64,000 nt of DNA from Emydura subglobosa. Its lineage: Eukaryota; Chordata; Testudines; Chelidae. The stretch spans positions 6,514,689-6,578,688 of the forward strand of contig ML679995.1 in the NCBI GenBank assembly GCA_007922225.1, in the 5' to 3' direction. Positions 1 through 10,599 of this stretch are shown here, piece after piece. A program made the translations under genes and the position numbers. Under the pieces are notes generated by a model. That model worked only from the letters and a program-made list of their open reading frames with translations. It ran no database searches and was not told where the DNA came from. Position 1 is the stretch's first letter. Each line of letters starts with the position of its first letter.

Positions 1-606
1 CTTTTACTAGTGCTGTGACATCATTAAAATTCACATTACATACCAACATGCTTTGTTTTGTATTCATAACCTTAAACCAATATTAATCAGTTGTCGCATG
101 GAGTTAACATATTTGTTAATGGTGTCTAAAACAATACAAAAGAGAAGACAGATGACGAAGACAATCAAAGATAAAGATTGGAAAAAAAAAAATTTAATCA
201 ATTTTCATTGTGTTTCTGCTGAAATTTTGTGGAAAAAATAGAAGAAAAACTAATCAGTTTCAGGAACATTTTGGTTAACAAAAAGGCCATTTTTCAAAGA
301 AACAATGTTGTTCAAACGTTGTTCAATGTTTTAAACAAGAAATAACCATACTATTCTCTCTCCCTCTCTTTTCCTTCCCAATCTGTGGAGGAAATAGTTT
401 ATTTACCATACAGGCTTTTTATATGTTCAAGTCTGTGTGTGTGTGTGAGAGAGAGACAAACAGAGAGGAAGGGAGTCTTGTGGATGAGAGGGAATATATC
501 GTCACACTGTACATAGTGCCTTTCATCCAGCTATATCAAATCACTTGGGAAATATTATTTAATGATTCCATACAACACTCATAAGATCAGTAAGTTTTAC
601 TTTCAT
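1..606. other. Unassigned AT-rich DNA
   Basis: No reading frame above background, no recognised repeat family and no splice-flanked exon can be seen. A short TG run followed by a GA run lies at about 432-457. The sequence is ordinary AT-rich intergenic or intronic DNA. Confidence 0.6.
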
Positions 607-775
607 TACTCTTTTTTTGACTGCAGAAATCAAGAAGTCAAGTGATTTGTCCAATGTCACAAAATGCATCTGTGATGCTGTGACAACATCACTGGCAGAG
701 CTTGGTATATGCACCAAAAACTCCAGCTGCCAATTTCTGTGCCCTAACCATTAGACTATAGTCCCACTCTACAGC
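607..775 (-). mobile_element. MIR-like tRNA-derived SINE, antisense, degraded
   Basis: Read on the minus strand this resembles the head and core of a MIR/CORE-type SINE. The plus strand shows the usual mirror-image pieces in order: a 'gtcaagtgatttgtccaatgtcac' type core split by substitutions, a 'ggcagagctt' block, and 'ccctaaccattagactatag' near the tRNA-derived end. Such elements are transcribed by Pol III and mobilised in trans by a LINE. The copy is old and has no visible target duplication. Confidence 0.55.
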
Positions 776-2560
776 AGTCATTGCATTGTAATTAATATTC
801 ACCGTATAAACATTGTTTCTTCCTGAAAGAAGGATGTTTTTTCTTGGAACAGTCAGTCTTACCCTGCATCAGATGATCCCTCGTGCTTGAAATAACTTAC
901 AAAAATCATTCACAGAGTTATTTCCAGATTGCTTATAAGTGATTTTTTCAAAGATAATTTTCTATGTAATTTTCTGCCCCTTACACCACTGGGACTCAAT
1001 CTTAGTGCCAGACTCTATGCTTGTGTATATTTACATAGTCTCTTTGATTTCAGTAGCCATTAATGTGCAAAATCAGGAAACCGAAAAAAAAATGGACCAA
1101 CATTTTCTAAAAGTGCCTCCATGCCAAGATATCCAACTTCAGACACATGGAAGAGGCCTGATTTTTAGAAAGTGCAGAGCTCTCTCACTGTGAAAAGCAG
1201 GACTCCTTAAAATGTCTCAAGTTTAGCAGCCAAACACGAGGCTTTCAAAATCACAAGTCACTTTTGAAAAGCTTGTCCAATGATTAAGTTCAATGGGACG
1301 ACTAACGTGCTTAAAGATAAGCTTGTGCACAAATGTGAGCAGCAACAGGGCCTAAAATACCAAGGGTTGGGGCTCATATTAAGGAAGGGGGAAAAAATAC
1401 GGCCTGAAAGAAACCTTAGATGGATATCCCTTCACATATACAACCCAAGAAACATTTACTTATTTGAATCAATCCCATATCACTGGAATCAAATTATTTA
1501 AATTATTCAAGATCTAAATGTGCTAAAATCTATGCCTGCCCTGTTTGCAGTTCGTTTATGCCTGTTAGGCTTTCCAGGCAGCACTAAAGAAGCAAGTGTC
1601 TGGGCACCTGCCAGCTAAAGAATGGTATTGTGTTCACACATCAAAAGCAATAGTAGAAAGGTGGTTCATGTTTATGGGGCTGGGGCTCATGTTTGCATGA
1701 ACACACTTTTTTTTTTTAAATCTGAGGATTCCTTTGAAGGGAAGAAGGGAAAGAATTGAGAGAGCAGAAATATTAATGGTTAATTTAACCTCCCCAATCC
1801 ACTGATTTAAAGGGGATAATCTGCACACTAGCCTCAACTGCAATGTATCTAACATTTGCCTGCCCAGATCCTGTGGGGAAAAAAAAAAGAGAAAAAAGAA
1901 AAAGCTATCCAGTAAGACCTCTGTTCAAATATGCTGTACTACTATAATCCAAAACTTCCAGTATTAAAGGCTTTGAATAATAATAATCTGAGCATGCTCT
2001 TGTTTTATGCTTTTTAATGAGTAAATTAATAAATTCAGCTGGAAAGTGAATGTATTTATTTATTTTTCTTTCTCTCAGACACACACACAAATACAGACAC
2101 TAAGCACGAGGCTGCCGAAGAAAAATATTTTTAAGGTCAGGAAAAGGGATTATTTTTATATTTAGACATTAATTCAGCATGTCATTTACACATGTGCATG
2201 ATTCTCAGCATGTGAGTAGCCTGCATGAAATTGATCAGAATTCTCATGTGCTTAAAAGTCACATACATGTGGGGTGTCTGATGAAGACTCAGGGTATATG
2301 TTTCTTTAAAGTGGTAAGTCTGATGGGACAAATGATATATCTATAATTGTATATTCTATAAGTTATCCCACCTGAGTAAATATATATACACACATTATAC
2401 CCATTCACAATAGATCAGGCAGTATGTTTAGACCGTTTTGAGTTACTGATGCATTGCAGTTTATAGGCCTGAGCTTTGAAATTCACACATTCAATACATT
2501 TGTACTAAACATACAGGGGGAGCAACACAAATGTTGAAGTGGCAGGAGGGACTGAAGAAT
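776..2560. other. Unassigned AT-rich DNA
   Basis: Poly-A/poly-T tracts occur (for example 1707-1720 and 1880-1905), and ACAC/TATA short runs near 2075 and 2385. A short piece around 1262-1360 has the CTTAAAGATAAGC / GGGCCTAA pattern shared with the palindromic repeats described further along the window. No gene is supported; the short open frames here have no recognisable motifs. Confidence 0.5.
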
Positions 2561-2574
2561 GAGGAAGGGGTTAA

Positions 2575-2690
2575 GTCTGAATCTAGTGAACCACTTAAGC
2601 ATGTGCTTAACTGTAAGCATCTGAGCAGCCCTCAGTGAGAACCTTTTTATTACCTTGATGGGCTTTGGATCAGGCCCTGCAAGATAGAGA
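2575..2690. repeat. Palindromic AAGCATGTGCTTAA-type interspersed repeat
   Basis: The near-perfect palindrome AAGCATGTGCTTAA sits at about 2596-2609, followed by a second partial copy (TGTAAGCATC) and, downstream, GGGCTTTGGATCAGGCCCTG. The same vocabulary (AAGCATGTGCTTAA, GATCAGGGCC or its complement, blocks like GTCAATGGGA) recurs at 6.55, 15.65, 48.25, 51.55 and 62.1 kb. It behaves like a short non-coding repeat family of sauropsid genomes. I cannot name the class; a MITE or SINE derivative is possible. Confidence 0.45.
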
Positions 2691-2939
2691 TTGGACAAAT
2701 GATGTTTAAGGGCAAATACAAATTGTCTACAGATATTTGAAAGATACTCAGGTATTAGAAGGGCCAAATATATAGCTAGTAACCAATAACCTCTGGCAGA
2801 ACACAATTATTTAAAGTGGTTCAAAAGAGTAAAACTAGGTGTAATGGGGTTACATTAAAGTGGCCAGTACTGCACGATTGTAACCAGTGGGAATTTTGCC
2901 ATTGACTACAATGCAAGAAGGACTGAATCCTATGTAAAG

Positions 2940-3110
2940 GAAACCCTGGGATGAATATCAGGAAAAGCTTCCGGTAGTGAGGTTTATTAGTAAAACAGTC
3001 TCCTCAGGGAAATGGTAAAAGTCACATTACCAGGAACAATTAAATCTAGAATGGATAAAGAGTAGATTGCAATCCTGCCTTGGTAGAGGGAGGAAAAAAT
3101 GACCCAGTGT
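2940..3110 (+). mobile_element. CR1 LINE fragment, sense
   Basis: The sequence matches the non-coding end of ORF2 and 3' region of CR1: 'gatgaatatcaggaaaa', a 'cagtctcctcagggaaatgg' block and 'ctagaatggataaag' in the order expected upstream of the CR1 tail. It has no preserved tail and immediately abuts an antisense CR1 piece, forming an inverted pair. It is too diverged to code for anything. Confidence 0.6.
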
Positions 3111-3114
3111 ATAT

Positions 3115-3345
3115 AGATTCATAGATTCTGAGATCAGAAGAGATCATTGTGATCATTTAGTCTTACTTCCTGTATAGCACTTCTCCAAAATAATTCCTAG
3201 AGCAGATCTTTTAGAAAAACATCCAATCCTGATTTTAAAATTGTCAGTCATGGAGAATCCACCATGAGCCTTAGTGAATTGTTCCAGTGGTTAACTACCT
3301 TCTCCATGTATGCCTTATTTCAGTATTTCACAGATCTATTGGCTA
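3115..3345 (-). mobile_element. CR1 LINE 3' end, antisense
   Basis: Starting with 'attcatagattctgag' (the complement of a CR1 tail), the plus strand then shows 'gatcattgtgatcatttagtc', 'cttctccaaaataattcc' and 'ggagaatccaccatgagcc', the reversed order of the 3' end of the CR1 subfamily whose sense tail reads '...ggtc...aatggtcc...tctatgaat'. It is severely 5'-truncated, as is usual for CR1, and shows no target duplication. Confidence 0.75.
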
Positions 3346-3359
3346 TAGGTTGCTGATCT

Positions 3360-3560
3360 TTATATTTAGGATGATTTTGTGATTAAGACACTACATACAG
3401 CCTCAGGAGTTTTGTGTACAATTCCTAATTCTGCTACTGACTTTCTGTGTGACGTTGGGTGAGTCATTTTATCTCTCTCTGCCTTAGTTCCTCATCTGTA
3501 AAATGGGAATAGCAATGCTTCCTTTCTCCCACACTTTATCTATCTTGCCTATTTAGGCCC
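3360..3560 (+). mobile_element. MIR-like SINE, sense
   Basis: The expected order of a MIR-type SINE is visible: a diverged tRNA-related head around 3375-3430, then 'gacgttgggtgagtcatttt', 'ctctctctgccttagttcc' and 'tcatctgtaaaatgggaata' at about 3452-3512. The last block is the best conserved part of MIR-like elements. The 3' tail is indistinct. Confidence 0.7.
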
Positions 3561-3616
3561 CAGTCTATATGTCCATTCAATGGTTGTACTCATTTGTTTA
3601 AAGGTAAGCATGTGCG

Positions 3617-3891
3617 TAAAGCTATGTCTTCACTGACGGTGGCAAATTCACCACCATTAGGTTGATTTATCCTGATCGATTGAGCAAAAGTGAAGATCCG
3701 TTCAATCAATCCAGAAGTCGATTCAATAAAGCCACATCCAAAAAAAGTGTAGTGCTGCGTCAATGGGTATGCATTTCCTGTCAGTGCAACATAGTAGAGA
3801 CTGTGTGCAGAAGATCATTTAGGAAGTCGACATAAGTTATGCAAACTGCCGCCGAATTCCCCATAAGTATAGATCAGGCCTAAGTTATTGA
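3617..3891. mobile_element. Non-autonomous DNA transposon (MITE), GTCTACACT-type termini, degraded
   Basis: The left end reads AAAGCTATGTCTTCACTGAC and the right end CCATAAGTATAGATCAGGCC, which are decayed forms of the inverted termini seen better preserved at 19.04, 36.66 and 59.38 kb. The interior contains CGACATAAGTTATGC and GTCGATTC-type blocks expected of the family whose termini read like 'ggtctacactac'. It has no coding capacity, so any transposase would have acted in trans. Confidence 0.55.
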
Positions 3892-4385
3892 AAGATCAGG
3901 GCCCACCACTGTAAGGTGTTGGGACAGATTAGTATAGGGCAGATCCTATAACTCACATAGAGAGTTATGACAATTTACAGTAGCTGAGGGTCTGCCTTTA
4001 TGTATGTTTTACAGGGCGTATCTTAATAGGGCCTTGGCATGTCGGTCCTGCTTTAATAATAATAATAATAATAACATTAATATTATACCCAGCTCTAAGT
4101 ATTAAAAATTTCCAATAAGTATAAAATAAGTAAAGCCCATTCTGTGGTATCTTTTGTTTACAGTCTTGTGGCATTTCTCCATCCAAATATGTATTTTGAA
4201 ATGCTTACTGGGAGCAGTGAACAATAATAAAATAAAATAAATAAAAGAACCTGTTTGAACTCAAGCTTATCTGAAACTCAACTGGTCTTCTCGGCCTGTG
4301 TTCTTGATATGCATGCAAAAAGCATGGCAGTGTTAATGGAATGTTAATATATTCTTAAAAGGCTGAGAGAGCTGCCTTTGAAATG
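3892..4385. other. Unassigned DNA with a short AAT repeat
   Basis: A perfect (AAT)n run lies at about 4054-4074 and an A-rich run at 4224-4246. Nothing else is recognised. Confidence 0.5.
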
Positions 4386-4387
4386 AA

Positions 4388-4462
4388 ACAAAAAAAAAAA
4401 AAAAAAAAAAGGAAAGAAAGAAAGAAAAAAGAAAAAGAGAGAGAGAAGAAAAGAGAGAGAGT
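4388..4462. repeat. Poly-A / GAAA / GA low-complexity tract
   Basis: A run of about 20 A residues passes into GGAAAGAAAGAAAG and then into GA repeats. It produces artefactual lysine/arginine/glutamate-rich open frames on both strands, which should not be taken as genes. Confidence 0.9.
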
Positions 4463-4469
4463 TAGATTG

Positions 4470-4890
4470 TGGGGTTGCAGAAATTCCCTAGGGAGAAGGA
4501 CTACGAAACAGCACTTTCCCTTTATCATGCAAGCAATTACTGGCAATTTGTTCTGGCCAGTAAAACTTCTGATATTATCATGGTTGCTGAGTAATTTATC
4601 ATCAAAGTTTAATGTGAAAACAGGTGACTGTGTAATCACCAATCTAGGAACAGAAATAGAATCGTTATTATTTCTGCCTGAAGAGAGGGCTTCTTTTTTT
4701 TTTTTTTCCTGTCAATTGACTTAACGGCCAAAAAGCTGTTCATCACATCACCATGAATTATAAAACCTCTATTAAATATTCATAAAAGTTTTGAAATGAA
4801 TGTGTGATAGAGATGAAAGCCAGGCTAATTTAAATACCTACCAGACCTGTCTTAATTACAGAGGTAAAATGAGATATAAAAATTATAGCA
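4470..4890. promoter_or_regulatory. Candidate conserved non-coding element
   Basis: This is non-repetitive, evenly mixed sequence with several motifs common in developmental enhancers: TATTCATAAA and ATTAAATATTC around 4769-4788, CTAATTTAAAT near 4825, and CTTAATTACAG near 4853. A poly-T run at about 4693-4708 splits it. No open frame is informative. The call rests on texture only; conservation has not been tested. Confidence 0.3.
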
Positions 4891-6125
4891 GCAAGGGGGG
4901 AAAAAGTTGAAACAGTTCATTCCATACATTATATGAATCTTCTTAACCAGTCAGATGTAAACTTCAACACTAGCTAGTGCATACACGTCTAAGAAAGGAA
5001 ATAGCTTTTTGAGTCCCATGTTGTCAGCACTAATGGGAATTTGTTACAGTTTAACTATTCTTTGCATTTTGACAGGAGACAGGATGTATTTTTGACTTTT
5101 AATGTTCCTTGATGCTACAGGTTGTGCATTTCTGTATGTTTGTGTAATCATTTTTTCATTAATTTTACATTTAGCACATCTATTCCGTGTGTGTGTGTGT
5201 GAGACACACACACACACACACACACAATGTGAGAGCCTTTAGAAATGTGTACATTTATCTAAGATAAATAGATGAGGTTTCCTCAGTATCTGCAGTGTTC
5301 CTTTGTGCTGCCCCATCCTTATTATAGAAAATATGTTGAATACTGCAAATATTGAGGTTATTGAACTGTCAATACCTGTATAAACCCCAGTCTTACAATA
5401 TAGTGCATCTTACTCTTAATTCAATGGAGTTGCATGCAAGTGCAACGGTGTAACTATGCACAGTGATCTTCAGGATCAGAATTACCTATGGAAACTGATA
5501 CATTTTTAAGGGTGCTCAATGAGAACTTTCTCAGGGGCTTGTCCAAAAACTGTGGAACAAACTCCACCAGGGAATAAGGATTATCACAAATCTCACCACC
5601 TTCTGCTCTAGGTGCAAGGTGCATTTCTTTGACCTGCTTTCTCTAACCCTCTCTTCTCAGAGTAAGGTGACCAGATGTACCTATTTTATAGGGACAGTCC
5701 TGATATTCACGGCTTTTTCTTATATAGGCTCCTATTACTCCCCGTCCCATGCCAATTTTTCACACTTGGTCTCTGATCACCCTAATACAGAGCAACATGC
5801 ATATTAAACAAACAAACAAACACCCCCACCTGAAAAACAACTCTACCAAATCAAGACACCCTAAAGCACATACTTCTGCCAGAGACAGGATGAGAAAACA
5901 AATGTTATGCATGTCTAGTCACATTGCTTAATGTGCAACTGGAAGGTGTTCAGATACTATGGTGATGAACATGGTATAAGAATAGATAGAATAGAATAGA
6001 CTGTTTTAATGTACGGACAGCCCTTACTAAAAAGAAGTGATATCTCTGAGTGAAAACTCTGAGCTCTGCCCAGAACTTCTGCTGTTGGTTAAAAAATGAT
6101 CTTGAAATAAAAATATGTTTCCTTG
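4891..6125. other. Unassigned DNA
   Basis: It contains a TG/CA hairpin (separate entry), an A-rich AAAC run near 5805-5820 and an AATAGA-type run near 5980-6000. The stretch 5666-5800 recalls a degraded repeat but no family could be assigned. No exon is seen. Confidence 0.5.
5187..5226. repeat. Self-complementary TG/CA microsatellite
   Basis: A (GT)7 run at 5187-5200 is followed after GAG by an (AC)11 run. The two halves are complementary, so the tract can fold into an almost loop-free hairpin. Confidence 0.9.
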
Positions 6126-6127
6126 CT

Positions 6128-6362
6128 GCCTCCCTTGGTGCCTGTCTGTGTGACCTTAGGTAAATCACTTAACCTTACTGATGCAGTTCTGTGAGTACAC
6201 AGCTCATCTAGTAGTAAGATGGGTAATACTTTATAACAACACGTACTATACACAGTATATCGGGGGGGGGGGCGGGGAGGTTTAATTTCAAAGCGTTTGT
6301 AAAGTGCTTTGTGGCTCTTGGGAGGAATGCATTAAAATGCAAAGTTTGGAATGATTGTATTA
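6128..6362 (+). mobile_element. MIR-like SINE with a G-run insertion
   Basis: 'gtgtgaccttaggtaaatca' and 'acttaaccttactg' (about 6149-6182) match the conserved core of MIR-like SINEs. A downstream 'gtaaagtgctttgtggctct' (about 6299-6318) matches the 3' region of turtle-type tRNA SINEs. Between them lies a G-rich run at 6261-6280. No target duplication can be recognised. Confidence 0.6.
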
Positions 6363-6539
6363 GTTATACCTGTATTCATATTCAAAGTTTGACTGTCAAT
6401 GAAAAAGAAAACAAGGATTTTATGAAATTTTATTTAGCCTTTCACTCTTTTCCAGCCAGATGATGATGACAATTACTGCAGCCACCACAGTGCCATGAAT
6501 GTATGTATTTTCTACACCTGTAGGATGGCCTTGAAGCCT

Positions 6540-6680
6540 TAATTTAGGAAAGCATCCCTATTCAGGAAAGAACTTAAGCGCATGCTTAAAGTTAAACACA
6601 TACTTAAGAGCTTGCAGAAGAGGGATGGGTTTTATAACGTCTTTAAGTGCTGTCCCGAATCACGGCCCAAGATACAGTAA
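6540..6680. repeat. Palindromic CTTAAG/GCATGC interspersed repeat
   Basis: GAACTTAAGCGCATGCTTAAAG forms a palindrome (about 6569-6590), preceded by 'ctattcaggaaag' and followed by 'agtgctgtcccgaatcacgg'. This is the same repeat family as at 2.6 and 51.55 kb. Confidence 0.5.
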
Positions 6681-7998
6681 ACTCTCACAGGAAAAAACAT
6701 GTCTTTTGGGAAGCTGGATTTACCAGGAAGCAGGCGTTAGCATGTTTGAGCCTATCTCAGGCTAAGGCATAGTCCTGCTGGTTTCACCCACTAACAGAGT
6801 GGAGCAGAGGAGAACTGGGTACAAATATCATTTCAGCAAAGCATGCTGGGAGTGGGAGAAGTCTGGGACCCTATAAAATACAGGCTCTTCTAACACAGAT
6901 TTTATATGGAGAGGCGGTACCAGGAAAAAATATTAAATGTTGCCAAAGGAATGCTCGGGGAAATGGCACCAGGTCAAAGTGCACTGGGAGAATGAAGGGA
7001 CGCAGCACCTGGAAAGAAAGTCCTGGATTTGTAACTTTGGGCATCCAAGTATGGCTCAGCTCAGGAAAGGGGCTACAGACTCCACAGAAGGAAAAAGTCT
7101 TTGGGCTGGGACTCCCAAGCACTGACATATGGGAGGAAATGGGACTGAATACAACTATTGGTGAAATGAAAACCTGTGTGTCTTTTTAAGGACTGCTCTG
7201 TCTGTTTTTTGGTTTTTTTTCCAGGCACCTCTGTGGTGAACAGATAAACCAAGCCCACCAGTGGGTACCTGGTGACAGTTGAGTGTGTAATGAGTGTATT
7301 TATATGTTTGAAAAATTCCTCATAGACACTAGGAGAGAGAGGAATTGTTTAAGAAAGGGATCTTTGATGGGTCTTTTATAATTGTGACTCAGAGCATACA
7401 CAAACTGAGTAAAAAGAGCCTTTTAATGTAGTCTGCTCGGATTAGAACTTAAATAACTGGATCTCTCTACTGCACTACAAATTTATTCCTTCTTTCATTA
7501 GAAGTTTCACAATAGAGTTATAAGAACTAGGCGCAGGTAAACCAGTTCAGAGAAAATGTCTTGCCTGGAACCTTCACTCACTGTTCAAACCAATCCTGAG
7601 CTGGCTTCAAGCTTAAACCACCGGCTAGCTGTTTCTTATGCTTTATTTTCTTTTTCTAGCTGCCTCTGCTCTGGCTGCTCCTGTGAGATTTCTAGCCCAG
7701 TTTCTGGACTGCAGAAATTTTAAATAAGCTCAGAGACAACTGAACAGCAGCTGCTTCTCTTAAAAGAACTAAGCCTAGGATAGCTGAGTTCAATTTCTGT
7801 CTCTCATGGACTTCAGTCTAGATCCTTGCCTATTGTAAATCAGGATAGTTCCATTGAAGTCAATAGAGGAGGAACCTAATTAGCGGCCTAGCTTTAAACT
7901 AGCACTGCTTGTCATGGCTTCAAAATTTAAGGCTCTACATATCACATATTGCTGTGCCTGCTTTTCTGGCACTGCCTATGGTATCCTGAGTAGTCAAA
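6681..7998. other. Unassigned DNA
   Basis: Base composition is slightly higher in G+C around 6900-7100, with overlapping short frames on both strands and no recognised protein motif. A piece at 7841-7880 ('ccattgaagtcaatagagg') resembles the short interspersed palindromic family. No exon could be supported. Confidence 0.5.
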
Positions 7999-8284
7999 GG
8001 GTATGTCTACTCTGAAACAGGAGGTGTCATTGCCATATGTGTAGACAAACCAGAGCTAGCTTTAATCTAGTTAGCATGGGTGCCAACATCCGTGAAGCAG
8101 AAGCATCATGGACTAGCTGTCTGAGTGAGTATATATGGTCCCAGACAGGCTGGTACAGCCCTTTCTGGAGCCCATACTGCTGCAGTTTCACTACCGTTGG
8201 TACCTACACTAGGTACATCAAAGCGAGCTCATGTCTGTCTACACATGCGGCAATCACACCTCTGATTGCAGAGCAGGTATGCCC
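7999..8284. mobile_element. Non-autonomous DNA transposon (MITE)
   Basis: The left end GGGTATGTCTACTCTGAAAC and the right end (read in reverse complement) GGGCATACCTGCTCTGCAAT form about 28-bp imperfect inverted termini, both followed inward by a GAGGTG block. The interior has 'gagctagctttaatctag', a block characteristic of one of the GTCTACACT-type families. It is non-coding. It probably belongs with the element at 59.38 kb. Confidence 0.65.
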
Positions 8285-9883
8285 GTAATCAATCAATGAG
8301 CTAATAATCGTCATCCCTTCATTAGCAGTGCTGGCGGCTTCTTTGGGGTGAGGTGAGCTGTGTTTCAGTGAGCTGATCAAGAAACCCTCCAAGCCTTTTA
8401 TTTATTTATTTTTGGAGTGAATACAAGACTTGCTTCGTTCATCAAACAAACCCATCTGCTAAACCACTGGCAGCTGGATGCCAGGGCACAGATTTGCTGT
8501 GGTGGGCACTAGTCTTCTAATCACTCAACACAACTGGCAGAACCGGGGGTGGGGTCGGGGACCCCGCTACAGTACAGAACTGGAAGGAAGTGCTTGGGAG
8601 TAAAGTTCACAGCAAAGCTGTAGTGGGGAGTTGGAACAGTAAGAGTTGCAGCAGGTCATTCTGGATGGGGTCTTGAATAGGGACCAGGATTAGGTTGTGA
8701 GAGGTTAGATTGAGTCAGGATAAAGGGACATCAACCTAGCTTTGAAGAGGTCTGGGACTGTACTGGCAAGGGTTGCAGCGTAGCTTTGGGCCTGCAGTGA
8801 AGAAGTGCTTTTGCAGAGAATGGAGATTGGAGGAAATCTTGTCCATCATTTACCAGCACTATGATAAGCTGAAGACTGAGCTGTGCAGTCCTTCACGTTC
8901 ATACGCAGTAAATCTGCTCATATTTTTAAAAGAAAAAAATGAAAAGGAGAAGAGGGGAAGAAAGAAGAATGGGAGGAGAGGAATGAAGAAACATCATAAA
9001 AATTAGTTACCTACAGCAATACTTTATTGTTTTTTAAACAATTTTTTTCCTGCCAGATGTATCCGGCTAAAATCTAACTAAAGTTGCTGCAGCAGATATT
9101 TCATCTGTCATATCAAACCATTTTCAATACCAACTACCAATACAACACTAAATTTTGGTCTGCCATTAATGTCAGCCGATTTATAATTTTGGCTTGCAGC
9201 TCTACAAAAGACAGATGACAAGCTACTATTTCACACCTGCTATTGAAAATGAATAAAAATGACTAGTCCCTTAAAAGGAAGATGCATATGTCTGAGGAAG
9301 GGGGAAGAAAAGGGCCTGAGATACAGTGGCGAGTATGGTGGTTTGAGAATCTTTTGCCCTAGAAGTGTCACCTGAGGCATTTGAAAGACCAAAGCAACGT
9401 TTTATTGTAACACCACCAATGAAGGACATGATATTGACAGCCATACATACTATGCTGAGAGGTACTGATGTGAATAAGAAGGACTTAAAATGGAAGAGGA
9501 AACCTGAATGCAGTGGTAGGAAAAGATCAGGAATAGCAATTAATCTAAGATGAAAGTATACCTTCAGCTGACACAAATGCATGGTGCTGAGAAACAAAAA
9601 ATAACACACATTCATTCATAATGAGCACCGCCTAACTGGAATAATTCTTTTGGCTACATATCTTTAACAAAGTGGTATGTTTAATACAGATGATAATGCA
9701 GTGAGTAACGTGAGGCCCATTGGAATGGTTGAGCATCACACACTTTATTGAACCACACAGAATGCGATTGCACTCCGTTGGATTCTGTTTCCAGGTGGGC
9801 CTGAGATGAAGTCAGAAGGCAGTATACCCAAACTTTGGAGAAGCTTTAACGTAGACCCAGACTGGAAACATCTCTTCAGTTAT
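8285..9883. other. Unassigned DNA
   Basis: It contains a T-rich run at 8397-8414, a small GC-rich palindrome (GGTCGGGGACCCC, about 8553-8566) and a purine-rich AAAAGGAGAAGAGGGG stretch near 8940-9000. None has gene-like structure. Confidence 0.5.
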
Positions 9884-10128
9884 GGGGGTGGAGACTATAA
9901 GGTCAATGGTTTACATGCAAAGCTTTGAATTTTATTTTGTATACAGTTAGGCAGTGATCATTATATATATTAAATATGTACGTATTTTAATTATATATGT
10001 ATATATATATGGGGTGGAAAATATAAGGTCAATGGTCAATGCTGATCGTTACTGATCACTGCCTAATTGTATATAGAATACAATTCATCCTCTGGATGTA
10101 AACTAGTGACCTTATATTCTATACCCAC
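9884..10128. repeat. Fold-back inverted repeat, about 77-bp arms
   Basis: The left arm 9884-9960 and the right arm 10053-10128 are imperfect reverse complements. Shared blocks are TATAAGGTCA, GTTTACAT and TTAGGCAGTGATCA. The loop (9961-10052) is AT-rich and itself contains a partial second copy of the left-arm start (GGGGTGGAAAATATAAGGTC at 10011-10030). It could be a MITE-like fold-back element or a local inverted duplication. It is non-coding. Confidence 0.75.
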
Positions 10129-10235
10129 ACCCACACACACACATATATATGCATATTTAATTAAATGGATACATATTTAATTAAAATGCATAGAAATATA
10201 TTTACATATTTAATTAAAATTGCTTCACTTTCAGG
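10129..10235. repeat. Short tandem AT-rich repeat (CATATTTAATTAAAAT)
   Basis: A CA run passes into three or four copies of CATATTTAATTAAAAT-like units at irregular spacing. This is low-complexity expansion next to the fold-back. Confidence 0.7.
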
Positions 10236-10364
10236 ACCTCTTTAACCTGCTTCAAAGAGCATGCCTGAAGAGTGACTGAATTGTAAGCAGTGTGGAATCC
10301 TCTGATCTTATGCTAGGTCACTTCAACAAAATATTGGCTTTTTACCTCTTTATGTAAAAGGAAA

Positions 10365-10480
10365 CGATCGTCTTGTGGTGAGGGCACAGAATGCAGAATT
10401 AAGAGCTCTGGGACTTCAGTCATTTAACCTTATTGTGGCTCAGTTGCCCCATCTCTATAAGGGGGATAATATTTTTCCAC
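10365..10480 (+). mobile_element. MIR-like SINE fragment, sense
   Basis: 'ggtgagggcacagaatgcag' at the head and 'ttcagtcatttaaccttatt', 'ctcagttgccccatctctat' and 'agggggataatat' in MIR order. It is degraded and short. Confidence 0.55.
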
Positions 10481-10599
10481 CTTAGCATTTTCTGGACTTT
10501 AATTCATGTTTGTTGGATGCTATGCTATTATGGTGAGAAACACCATAGACATGCCGGTAAATACATAGACACTGCAGGAAAACTGCCTTTTCCCCCTTG

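Noticed and set aside
4383..4724. Open frames of 113 (+) and 95 (-) codons
   Set aside because: Both are driven by the poly-A/GA tract. The residues are lysine/glutamate runs or phenylalanine runs and carry no domain.
4700..4800. A host exon in the candidate conserved elements
   Set aside because: No frame with conserved-looking protein text and no splice-site pair supports an exon. Non-coding conservation is the better hypothesis.
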